A DNA stretch of 64,000 nt from Chitinophagales bacterium (GCA_015654695.1 JAATGJ010000018.1:25230-89229), one strand, 5' to 3'. Numbered from the stretch's first letter, positions 8,716-14,768 are shown. Numbers and translations: made by a program. The notes: generated by a model not told the origin, from the letters alone.

Positions 8716-8788
8716 CACGGGCTGAAGGATTCGAACCCTCATCCACAGATTTGGAGTCTGTGTTGTTAGCCAGTTACAATAAACCCGT
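8716..8788 (-). tRNA. tRNA-Trp(CCA)
   Basis: Complete cloverleaf: acceptor ACGGGTT/AGCCCGT, D-stem TTGT/ACAA, anticodon arm ACAGA-CTCCAAA-TCTGT, T-arm GAGGG-TTCGAAT-CCTTC, discriminator G as expected for Trp. CCA is not encoded. Last normal tRNA before the YkuK-family gene. Confidence 0.9.
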
Positions 8789-8862
8789 ATTACTATTTCC
8801 AGAGCTTTCTCATTCTTTTCCCGATAGTTATCGGAATCATATTTCTTTTTTTCATCTACCTG

Positions 8863-8937
8863 CGGTGCCCCGTGGAATTGAACCACGATCTCCGGGGTTT
8901 CACTCCGGCGCATATACATCCATTCTGCCAAAGCACC
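8863..8937 (-). tRNA. tRNA-Phe(GAA)
   Basis: Acceptor GGTGCTT/GGGCACC (two G-T pairs), T-arm CGTGG-TTCAATT-CCACG, anticodon loop GTGAAAC. The base pair closing the anticodon loop is an A-C mismatch and the D-stem has only three pairs; discriminator is G instead of the usual A for Phe. Possibly a diverged copy. Confidence 0.75.
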
Positions 8938-9005
8938 ATTTGTTTGTGATAAGCATTGACTGATCACTTTTCCTCATCATCGAATTCACTCATCCCAAAC
9001 AAGGG

Positions 9006-9092
9006 CGGAGAGTAAAGGAGTCGAACCTTTGTACCGAATTAACGATAGCCTGGGTTTAGCAAACTTGCACATTACCTCTCTGTCAACTCTCC
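9006..9092 (-). tRNA. tRNA-Ser(GCT)-like, weak anticodon stem
   Basis: Type II tRNA with perfect acceptor GGAGAGT/ACTCTCC, T-arm AAAGG-TTCGACT-CCTTT, long variable arm and discriminator G. The anticodon loop TTGCTAA is flanked by CAAGT and ACCCA, which pair at only two positions, so the anticodon stem is broken. Probably nonfunctional as a normal decoder. Confidence 0.65.
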
Positions 9093-9103
9093 ATATAATT
9101 CTG

Positions 9104-9190
9104 CGGAGAGAGAGGGAATCGAACCCCCGATCCGCCCTCCGGCAGACAACTGTTTTCAAGACAGCTTCCTCGACCAACCGGGCTCTCTCC
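9104..9190 (-). tRNA. tRNA-Ser(TGA)
   Basis: Type II tRNA: acceptor GGAGAGA/TCTCTCC, anticodon arm GCTGT-CTTGAAA-ACAGT, long GC-rich variable arm, T-arm with loop TTCGATT, discriminator G. It shares its acceptor with the adjacent Ser(GCT) copy except for the last pair, so the two are probably related by duplication. Confidence 0.9.
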
Positions 9191-9194
9191 TTTG

Positions 9195-9278
9195 TGTGAG
9201 TGGCTGGACTCGAACCAACTAAACCCGAAGGCAACGGTGTTACAGACCGCCACGACTCTCCATCTTCGTCGCACCCAC
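9195..9278 (-). tRNA. tRNA-Tyr(GTA)
   Basis: Type II tRNA: acceptor GTGGGTG/CACTCAC, D-stem CGAC/GTCG, anticodon arm GCGGT-CTGTAAC-ACCGT, variable arm CC-TTCG-GG, T-arm GTTGG-TTCGAGT-CCAGC, discriminator A. Four bases separate it from tRNA-Ser and from tRNA-Asn. Confidence 0.9.
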
Positions 9279-9282
9279 ATTG

Positions 9283-9354
9283 CGGATGAAGAAAGATTCG
9301 AACTTTCAGCCCTCCCGCTAACAACGGGACGCTCTGCCGTTGAGCTATTCATCC
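9283..9354 (-). tRNA. tRNA-Asn(GTT)
   Basis: Perfect cloverleaf: acceptor GGATGAA/TTCATCC, D-stem GCTC/GAGC, anticodon arm TCCCG-TTGTTAG-CGGGA, T-arm GAAAG-TTCGAAT-CTTTC, discriminator G. Nearly the same body as the Arg(TCT) element at 9794, which looks like a duplicate with a changed anticodon. Confidence 0.92.
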
Positions 9355-9357
9355 ATG

Positions 9358-9432
9358 TTGGCCCGGTGAGACTCGAACTCACAACTCCCGGTGTAAAAGA
9401 CCGGTACTCTGATCCAATTGAGTTACGAACCA
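9358..9432 (-). tRNA. tRNA-Lys(TTT)
   Basis: Acceptor TGGTTCG/CGGGCCA (two G-T pairs), D-stem ACTC/GAGT, anticodon arm CCGGT-CTTTTAC-ACCGG, T-arm GTGAG-TTCGAGT-CTCAC, discriminator A. Confidence 0.9.
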
Positions 9433-9438
9433 CTCTTG

Positions 9439-9510
9439 TTGCGACTATAGGATTCGAACCTATAACTATCATCATGTAACGATGATCTTCTCCCATTGAA
9501 TTAAGTCGCA
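9439..9510 (-). tRNA. tRNA-Val(TAC)
   Basis: Acceptor TGCGACT/AGTCGCA, anticodon arm TCATC-GTTACAT-GATGA, T-arm ATAGG-TTCGAAT-CCTAT, discriminator A. The D-stem has three pairs. A 39-bp spacer with the palindrome CATTGC..GCAATG separates it from the next tRNA. Confidence 0.88.
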
Positions 9511-9549
9511 CTGCTACCTGCTTCTCATTGCTCGCAGTCGCAATGACGG

Positions 9550-9623
9550 TGATGACTGAAAGACTCGAACTTTCAACCTTTACCGTATCAGGGTAATGCT
9601 CTTAACCATTGAGCTAAGTCATC
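9550..9623 (-). tRNA. tRNA-Ile(GAT)
   Basis: Perfect acceptor GATGACT/AGTCATC, D-stem GCTC/GAGC, anticodon arm TTACC-CTGATAC-GGTAA, T-arm GAAAG-TTCGAGT-CTTTC, discriminator A. Confidence 0.92.
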
Positions 9624-9628
9624 ATTCG

Positions 9629-9700
9629 TTGCGGTTACAGGATTCGAACCAGTATTTAAGGCTTATGAGACCTTCGAGTTAACCATTACTCTAAACCACA
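9629..9700 (-). tRNA. tRNA with CAT anticodon (Met or Ile2)
   Basis: Acceptor TGTGGTT/AACCGCA, D-stem GAGT/ACTC, anticodon arm AAGGT-CTCATAA-GCCTT, T-arm with one T-T mismatch and loop TTCGAAT. CAT could be elongator Met or, if lysidine-modified, Ile for AUA codons; the three G-C pairs of an initiator anticodon stem are absent, so it is not fMet. Confidence 0.82.
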
Positions 9701-9709
9701 ATTATTTCG

Positions 9710-9782
9710 TTGGCCTGGCTGGATTCGAACCAGCAACCTTTTGCGTATAAGGCAACTACTCTTACCGTTAAGCTACAAGCCA
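9710..9782 (-). tRNA. tRNA-Ile(TAT)
   Basis: Acceptor TGGCTTG/CAGGCCA, D-stem GCTT/GAGT, anticodon loop CTTATAC, T-arm GCTGG-TTCGAAT-CCAGC. The outer anticodon-stem pair is a G-A mismatch. TAT is rare in bacteria, where AUA is normally read by lysidine-modified CAT tRNA. Confidence 0.8.
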
Positions 9783-9793
9783 ATTCATAGTTG

Positions 9794-9885
9794 AAGATGA
9801 AGAAAGAGTCGAACCTGCCTGTCGACAGGCAGGCTTTCAATCTTCCCATTAGAAACGGGAGGCTTTTCCACTAAGCTATTCATCC
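9794..9885 (-). tRNA. tRNA-Arg(TCT)-like with palindrome inserted in T-arm
   Basis: Acceptor GGATGAA/TTCATCT, anticodon arm TCCCG-TTTCTAA-TGGGA. The T-stem strands GAAAG and CTTTC and loop TTCGACT are intact, but a 20-nt palindrome (9814-9833, arm CCTGCCTGTC) sits between the 5' T-stem strand and the loop. If kept in the RNA it would add a hairpin and destroy the T-loop fold. The body is a near copy of tRNA-Asn at 9283. Confidence 0.7.
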
Positions 9886-9925
9886 GTTTTACTTTCATCC
9901 TCTTTAATATTTTTCATTTTACCTG

Positions 9926-9998
9926 TTAGCTTAACAAGACTCGAACTTGTATCTCTTCATTCGTAGTGAAGTATTCTCATCCATTGAACTATAAGCCA
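9926..9998 (-). tRNA. tRNA-Arg(ACG)
   Basis: Acceptor TGGCTTA/TAAGCTA, D-stem GTTC/GAAT, anticodon arm CTTCA-CTACGAA-TGAAG, T-arm ACAAG-TTCGAGT-CTTGT, discriminator A. A34 would need deamination to inosine to read CGC and CGA codons. Confidence 0.85.
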
Positions 9999-10003
9999 TC
10001 GTT

Positions 10004-10075
10004 GGTTGACTTTGGGATTCGAACCCTGATCTTCCGTTGCACAGACGGACACTTTACCGTTAAGCTAAAGCCAAC
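10004..10075 (-). tRNA. tRNA-His(GTG)-like, damaged T-stem
   Basis: Anticodon arm TCCGT-CTGTGCA-ACGGA and an extra 5' G opposite C73, the His identity pair, support His. The T-stem (CAGGG against CCCA) is one base short with only three good pairs, so stability is doubtful. Confidence 0.75.
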
Positions 10076-10083
10076 ATTTTTCG

Positions 10084-10155
10084 TCACCGGACTCAGACTC
10101 GAACTGAGAACATCACAGTCAAAGTGTGATATGTTAACCATTACACTATCCGGCA
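10084..10155 (-). tRNA. tRNA-Gln(TTG)
   Basis: Acceptor TGCCGGA/TCCGGTG with two terminal G-T pairs, D-stem GTGT/ACAT, anticodon arm TCACA-CTTTGAC-TGTGA, T-arm CTCAG-TTCGAGT-CTGAG, discriminator A. Confidence 0.87.
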
Positions 10156-10162
10156 TTTTTAG

Positions 10163-10235
10163 TGGGCTTGATGAGATTCGAACTCACACATAATAGTTTC
10201 TGAAACTATTGCCTCTTCCGTTGGGCTACAAGCCT
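10163..10235 (-). tRNA. tRNA-Leu(CAG)-like without long variable arm
   Basis: Acceptor AGGCTTG/CAAGCCC has an A-C first pair; anticodon arm ATAGT-TTCAGAA-ACTAT is perfect and gives CAG; T-arm GTGAG-TTCGAAT-CTCAT. The variable region is only five bases (TATGT), whereas bacterial Leu tRNAs are type II. The D-stem pairs at three positions. Aminoacylation identity is uncertain. Confidence 0.7.
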
Positions 10236-10245
10236 TTTTCAATAG

Positions 10246-10317
10246 CGGTTCGTACGGGAGTCGAACCCGTGGCGACAGATCGACAATCTGTAATGTTAGC
10301 CGTTACACCAACGAACC
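10246..10317 (-). tRNA. tRNA-Asp(GTC)
   Basis: Perfect acceptor GGTTCGT/ACGAACC, D-stem GTGT/ACAT, anticodon arm ACAGA-TTGTCGA-TCTGT, T-arm ACGGG-TTCGACT-CCCGT, discriminator G as expected for Asp. Confidence 0.92.
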
Positions 10318-10320
10318 TTG

Positions 10321-10393
10321 TAATCTGTACGGGAGTCGAACCCGTATTACAAGAATGAAAATCTTGCGTCCTTACCGGTTAGACGAACAGATC
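10321..10393 (-). tRNA. tRNA-Glu(TTC)
   Basis: Acceptor GATCTGT/ACAGATT, D-stem GTCT/GGAC, anticodon arm CAAGA-TTTTCAT-TCTTG, T-arm ACGGG-TTCGACT-CCCGT identical to that of tRNA-Asp, discriminator A. Confidence 0.9.
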
Positions 10394-10399
10394 TGATTG

Positions 10400-10472
10400 T
10401 ATAGCAGGCCGGACTTGAACCAGCACCCTCTCCGTTCCAGGCGGAGTATTCAACCAATTGGAATGCTGCTAT
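10400..10472 (-). tRNA. tRNA-Pro(TGG)-like, C33
   Basis: First tRNA of the array. Acceptor ATAGCAG/CTGCTAT and T-arm GCTGG-TTCAAGT-CCGGC are good. The anticodon arm CTCCG-CCTGGAA-CGGAG gives TGG but has C at position 33 instead of the near-universal U, and only one base joins acceptor and D-stem. Confidence 0.72.
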
Positions 10473-10495
10473 ATTTTTTATCAAAGAACTTTTGG

Positions 10496-10530
10496 AAAAG
10501 CGTCCCCGTTGCATCTCACGGGGAACGCTT
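10496..10530 (-). terminator. stem-loop upstream of the tRNA array
   Basis: On the minus strand AAGCGT-T-CCCCGT pairs with ACGGGG-ACGCTT (12 pairs, one bulge, 8-nt loop), followed by only four T. It lies between the micro-ORF at 10560 and tRNA-Pro and may be a weak terminator or a processing hairpin. Confidence 0.45.
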
Positions 10531-10559
10531 ATTTCCTCCTTCTGCACCTAATGCATTGA

Positions 10560-10697
10560 TCATCTCAGATTGAACTCTGCAGGATGAATGACTGTTTCAT
10601 TTCTTTCATCTGCATTATTGTTGCTTATTTCTTTTCTTTTATTACTAATCACTTCTCCAATGAAATGAATCGCCAGCACAATCATTACAAACTTCAT
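10560..10697 (-). CDS. 45-residue putative small membrane protein with strong Shine-Dalgarno
   Basis: The ORF encodes MKFVMIVLAIHFIGEVI, a short hydrophobic segment, then a charged tail ending in PAEFNLR. AAGGAGGT lies six bases before the ATG, a perfect Shine-Dalgarno that is unusual for Bacteroidota. It starts 12 bp after the 30-residue ORF and precedes the tRNA array on the same strand. No homologue is recognised; the ribosome site is the main support. Confidence 0.5.
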   Translation of the reverse strand: MKFVMIVLAIHFIGEVISNKRKEISNNNADERNETVIHPAEFNLR

Positions 10698-10709
10698 CGT
10701 ATACCTCCT

Positions 10710-10802
10710 TTATCTTTTCATTTTGTCAGAGGGCTTTTCCATTTCTTTAGCTATCATCAGCAAGGCCATTCCAAACAGGTGAAATACAAGTGACCATTCC
10801 AT
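10710..10802 (-). CDS. 30-residue putative small membrane protein
   Basis: MEWSLVFHLFGMALLMIAK followed by a charged end (EMEKPSDKMKR): one hydrophobic helix. Its stop lies inside the Shine-Dalgarno of the next micro-ORF, the arrangement expected for translational coupling. An A-rich leader precedes the ATG. Function unknown. Confidence 0.42.
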   Translation of the reverse strand: MEWSLVFHLFGMALLMIAKEMEKPSDKMKR

Positions 10803-10824
10803 GATTTAATTTTAAAATACCAAT

Positions 10825-10855
10825 AAAAAGCCCGGTCGTTTTCTGCGACCGGGCT
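10825..10855 (-). terminator. rho-independent terminator
   Basis: On the minus strand a perfect 10-bp stem AGCCCGGTCG/CGACCGGGCT with loop CAGAAAA and then five T. It ends the short unit at 10882-11004 before the micro-ORFs. Confidence 0.8.
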
Positions 10856-10881
10856 TCCTCTTGGTAAGAACACATTTGTGC

Positions 10882-11004
10882 TTACTCATGGACATACCAC
10901 GGCCGTTTATAATTACTATCACTCACATTGCCTATAAGTTCAATACATCTATGCGCCTGCGCATACCAATAGCATCCGGATGATGATAGCCAATCATTCC
11001 GCAT
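10882..11004 (-). CDS. short ORF or structured small RNA upstream of terminator
   Basis: A 40-residue ORF (MRNDWLSSSGCYWYAQAHRC start, WYVHE end) rich in Trp and Tyr. The same DNA can form hairpins such as TATGCG-CAGG-CGCATA and CATCCGGATG, so it may instead be a non-coding RNA ending at the terminator 30 bp downstream. Neither reading can be proven from sequence. Confidence 0.3.
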   Translation of the reverse strand: MRNDWLSSSGCYWYAQAHRCIELIGNVSDSNYKRPWYVHE

Positions 11005-11200
11005 CGTAAATCGTTTATGTTGTAATGACTTCAGCATTTTTTATTTTTACTGTGATGATAAGATTCAATTCTTTTCTATTTACACAAGTCGTTTCAATTT
11101 ATTTTTCAAACTTTCAGGCTCTTCGTAAGCCCCTCTTTTGCTTCCACTTCACTCCTCTCTGCGTCGCAATGACGTGGAGGGGTTTGGGGAGACTGGCCAT

Positions 11201-11227
11201 AAAAAAACCCCGCAATCTCTTGCGGGG
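11201..11227 (-). terminator. rho-independent terminator
   Basis: Perfect 8-bp stem CCCCGCAA/TTGCGGGG with loop GAGA, followed by seven T on the minus strand. Ends the small transcription unit that starts near 11361. Confidence 0.88.
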
Positions 11228-11257
11228 CCTGTATTTGACAGAATTCGTTATTTCAAC

Positions 11258-11350
11258 TTATTCAGCATATATACATGCCCCGCACCTGGCATAGTCACCT
11301 TTTGGACTAAACCAATTCGCTGTTTCAATATGTGATAGTATGCGTTGCAT
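11258..11350 (-). CDS. 30-residue ORF in an independent small transcription unit
   Basis: MQRILSHIETANWF... with a CGAC (CxxC) motif near the end. A promoter-like pair of boxes lies just upstream and a strong terminator just downstream, so a transcript of about 160 nt is predicted. An in-frame ATG at 11365 is at or before the predicted start of transcription. Either a micro-protein or a small RNA; the ORF may be fortuitous. Confidence 0.4.
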   Translation of the reverse strand: MQRILSHIETANWFSPKGDYARCGACIYAE

Positions 11351-11367
11351 GTTTTTGTTTTGCATTG

Positions 11368-11400
11368 CAAAGATGACAATAATTTTTTGATGATGCCAAA
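11368..11400 (-). promoter_or_regulatory. Bacteroidota-type promoter
   Basis: On the minus strand TTTG (-33) and CATCTTTG (7 of 8 matches to TAnnTTTG, -7) are 21 bases apart. It would start transcription near 11361, giving a short RNA ending at the terminator at 11201. Confidence 0.5.
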
Positions 11401-11418
11401 TTTTTATGCGTGTATTTT

Positions 11419-14400
11419 TTAAAAAATATTTCCCTGCCACTTTATTTCCGCGATTTCAATTTCTCCGTACTGGTTATCCATCACTACATTTTCAATACTT
11501 ATCTCCTGGTTGCCGCTGCCGAAATTTTTAAATGTTCTTATCCTGATAACCGAGGGTATCCTGCCCGGTGATGAGTAAGAATCGTAATAATTCACCCTGA
11601 GCCTGTATTTTCCATCCGGCGCTTTTTTGATCTGGTATTCAAAGGGGTTGCTGTAGTACCAGTAGTATCCCGGCTGAATAGTTCCCCCGTTCTTTGTAAC
11701 AGGATGGGAATAAGAGCAGGTTTCATTTCCCGGCTCGTTGATGCTTACGTTACTCATATTCCCTTTGTTGCAATCTACTATTATCCGCATATCAACAGCC
11801 AATGGTTTTATGATGGCAGCCGGTATGGAAGAAATATCAAGGATATGTTTATACAATGAAATAATGGCATTCATTTCGTTCAGCATCACCGCTTTTGTAT
11901 AAAGATTGATTGATTCCTGTTGCCCTGTATTCATTGTAACAGCGCCATACAATATGTCCACCGCCTGCTGGTAATTTCCCTGCTGGTAATGTGCCCAGGC
12001 AAGATCACGGTAAAAATTCAGGTTAAATGAATTGTCCTTTATCAGTTGATCGTAGATTTTTACCGCTTCATCAAACTGTTGCCAGATCTCCAGTACATAA
12101 GCCATAGCGATCAGTACCTGCCGGCTTCCATTAGCAGCTTCCGCTGCATTCATCAATATATCAAACGCTTCTTTTGTAAAGCCGCTTTCAAATACATGCT
12201 GCGCCGCGTCAAAATAAAATCCGGCATCCCCGCCATACTGTTCACGCAACCTCTCATACACACCCATCTTTTCTTTGACAGGTGTCTCTTTCATCTCCTG
12301 CAGGTATTCCACGTCTTCCATATCCTTCAGGCGATACGGTTTGTTGTTATAACGGTTATAATTGTTCTTCCCTTTCTTTGAATTAATAATGATAACACCA
12401 TTGGCAGCACGGCTTCCGTATATAGCTGCAGCAGATGCATTTTTTAAAACAGTGATATAATCAATATCATGCACATTGATAATATCGTTGATATTCCCCG
12501 ATACCGGTATGCCGTCCAATACATATAGCGGTTGATTATTATTACTGACCGAACTCATACCCCGTATAGTAATATTTGCTGAATTTCCGGGAGTGCCCAT
12601 TACATCCGTTATTTGCATTCCGGGCACCCTTCCCTGTAACACCTGCTCCACTGTTGTAGCGGATGAAAATATATCTTCTGAACGGATACTTGTCACAGCG
12701 CCTGTCAGATCTCTTTTTCTTGATGCCCCATAACCAACTACTACTACTTCATCTAAAAAATTATCACCGGTAATATTCAGACCTGCTATCCTTCCAGCCA
12801 GTTCTTTACTTGCATCTTGCTGACTACCTGCAGCAGAAGTTGTACTGCTGTAATTTATTTTATCGAATTCTGTACGGTTTAAAGTGATCAGTTGCTCATG
12901 TGCATCCCATTTCCTGATGCGGTCATTATAAACATTCACCACATTATTAAGAATATCAAATTCACCAGCGGTTTCGAGTTTCTTTCTTTCAAAGCGTGTA
13001 TCCCTTTTTACATAATTCATCTTTTCACATTCCTGTTCCAGTTCTTTAGGCGGCGTAATATTATATTTTACATAATCTTCTGTTCTTTCCAGGACAATGT
13101 ATGCCGTATTAGGAGTCACCACTTTTTCCTGGAGGCCAAAATCAATGATACTGCTCCATTGGTAACTGCGGGTGATCCGGTCAAAATTATCCAGCATCGT
13201 TATTCTGTCAATTGCAGATACAGGGCATTGTTGATTTGTATTCAAGACTATTTTCTCCGTATTGTTAATGCGGTTGTTATTGCCATAATGAAAATACAAT
13301 GTGTCCATCCCATTGCCTACCGTTCCATTGATCAATAATGACTGGGTACGCTTCAGCGGCAGGCTTTGCTCTGTGATCACTTTACCGCTGGAAGATGTAA
13401 TATTCAGCAACCAGTTCTCCGCTTTGCTGCTTGTGGCAACAGCCGCACTCATCGTTGTCTTATTCAGGTCTATGACTTTGCCACCACTGGCACCGGTTAC
13501 CTGCCGCAATGCTTCCAGGTTAGCCGTGTTAGATGTATGCACGCAATAAACAAGACCTGCACCGGTTTTTGGCTTACTCGTTCCATAGGTATTATTTCCA
13601 TCAGTAAACAGCATGAACATATCAGCATCCATGCCCGTGAGATCAATACTGCCTAACTGTGTAGCGCCATCGTAGTTTATGCTTTGCAGGTATTGCTGCC
13701 AGCGGCTGTTGAAATTATTCTCCGTGTAAAAAACAGCGGTGTTCAGTAATTTATAATTAAAAGGAATAATGGTTAGCTGCACAACATTATGAAAGGAAAT
13801 AAATTGTTTCAAGAAACTGATCTCCCTGTTTATATCCCTTTTAGCCAGCGAAGCCGAAGCATCCCAGAAAACAGTAAGCCGTTTAGGATGAATCTCATAT
13901 TCATCAGCAAAAGCAGGCTGAAACCGCATGGCAAAATGAGTTGATTGATCTACTGCTTTGGTACAAAGTTCTGTCTTTGATAAAACAGGCAGGGAAAAAG
14001 CAACGGGACTTTTCAGCATACTATTCTCAGCAGTCCATGACAGATGATGATATTCATTTCCTCCCGTAAAATTTTGTTGTGCGATCAATCCGGGACGTGT
14101 TGCCGGTTTTGTATTTCCATTGACAGAAATATTCAATTTGAAATACCGGACAGTATCACTGATAAATAAGGGGAGTGAATAAAGCAGTTCACTTTTATCC
14201 TGTGTTAATACCTGCTGAATGGTCATGGTCACTTTGCGGCATCCTTTTGCCGGTACCGGGTAGATGCGGAGACTGTAATGATCCGCGTATTCCATCGTCA
14301 GCAAGGCAGGGTCAATTCGTTTACCCACTATTGAATTATAAGCATTGGTAGCTTTCCATTTCTCTTCGATAGATCCGTCCCGGTATTTGCCATTTAGGCC

Positions 14401-14637
14401 AAGCTGAAAACCGGTGATCACCTGCCCGGGCTTCAATTCAAAACGGTGCAGGCCTTCTATCTCCTGGTTGTTGGGATTGCAGAACTCCATTTCAATAAAC
14501 GTGGTAGCCGTAAACATATCGGCTTTAATATCAATAGAGCAGCTTTTCAACTGCATGGGCTTATCCCATTTTTGCTGGGCGCAAACTTGTATAACGCTGA
14601 AAATAAGTGTGCTGATAAATAATATACTCTTCCGCAT
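11419..14637 (-). CDS. VIT / TonB-plug / TPR / DUF2135 fusion protein
   Basis: Exported 1072-residue protein; ATG 14637 was chosen because it begins a signal peptide (MRKSILFISTLIFSVIQVCA). Order of parts: VIT domain (about 30-150), von Willebrand A-like region with TVFWDASASLAKR and MFMLFTDGNNTYG (about 250-400), a SusC/RagA-type plug (DEVVVVGYG, ITIRGMSSVSNNNQPLYVLDGIPV, AIYGSRAANGVIIINSKKG, about 640-750), TPR-like helices (about 810-940) and a DUF2135-like end. There is no beta-barrel, so it is not a transporter; the plug probably mediates protein contact. It may be surface or periplasmic. Confidence 0.8.
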   Translation of the reverse strand: MRKSILFISTLIFSVIQVCAQQKWDKPMQLKSCSIDIKADMFTATTFIEMEFCNPNNQEIEGLHRFELKPGQVITGFQLGLNGKYRDGSIEEKWKATNAYNSIVGKRIDPALLTMEYADHYSLRIYPVPAKGCRKVTMTIQQVLTQDKSELLYSLPLFISDTVRYFKLNISVNGNTKPATRPGLIAQQNFTGGNEYHHLSWTAENSMLKSPVAFSLPVLSKTELCTKAVDQSTHFAMRFQPAFADEYEIHPKRLTVFWDASASLAKRDINREISFLKQFISFHNVVQLTIIPFNYKLLNTAVFYTENNFNSRWQQYLQSINYDGATQLGSIDLTGMDADMFMLFTDGNNTYGTSKPKTGAGLVYCVHTSNTANLEALRQVTGASGGKVIDLNKTTMSAAVATSSKAENWLLNITSSSGKVITEQSLPLKRTQSLLINGTVGNGMDTLYFHYGNNNRINNTEKIVLNTNQQCPVSAIDRITMLDNFDRITRSYQWSSIIDFGLQEKVVTPNTAYIVLERTEDYVKYNITPPKELEQECEKMNYVKRDTRFERKKLETAGEFDILNNVVNVYNDRIRKWDAHEQLITLNRTEFDKINYSSTTSAAGSQQDASKELAGRIAGLNITGDNFLDEVVVVGYGASRKRDLTGAVTSIRSEDIFSSATTVEQVLQGRVPGMQITDVMGTPGNSANITIRGMSSVSNNNQPLYVLDGIPVSGNINDIINVHDIDYITVLKNASAAAIYGSRAANGVIIINSKKGKNNYNRYNNKPYRLKDMEDVEYLQEMKETPVKEKMGVYERLREQYGGDAGFYFDAAQHVFESGFTKEAFDILMNAAEAANGSRQVLIAMAYVLEIWQQFDEAVKIYDQLIKDNSFNLNFYRDLAWAHYQQGNYQQAVDILYGAVTMNTGQQESINLYTKAVMLNEMNAIISLYKHILDISSIPAAIIKPLAVDMRIIVDCNKGNMSNVSINEPGNETCSYSHPVTKNGGTIQPGYYWYYSNPFEYQIKKAPDGKYRLRVNYYDSYSSPGRIPSVIRIRTFKNFGSGNQEISIENVVMDNQYGEIEIAEIKWQGNIF

Positions 14638-14768
14638 AAGCCAGGTTTTGTAGAATGGATGCGGGCTTGTTAAGGATTGCATAAAGAAATTCCTAAGCGC
14701 TGAAAATATTTCTTCCGGGTATGTAATACAAATGAAAGTCGCATCCGCTTAGTACATAAAACGTACAT

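Noticed and set aside
8698..9511. ORFs of 89-142 codons across the tRNA array on both strands
   Set aside because: They are translations of tRNA genes, recognisable by repeated RFEL/GFEP-type words from the T-loop sequence.
8716..10472. Prophage or integrated element with tRNA genes
   Set aside because: No integrase, structural or replication gene is near, and no direct-repeat attachment site was seen.
8101..10560. CRISPR array, because of regularly spaced GATTCGAACC-like repeats
   Set aside because: The repeats are complementary strands of T-loops within cloverleaf tRNA genes, not direct repeats with unique spacers.
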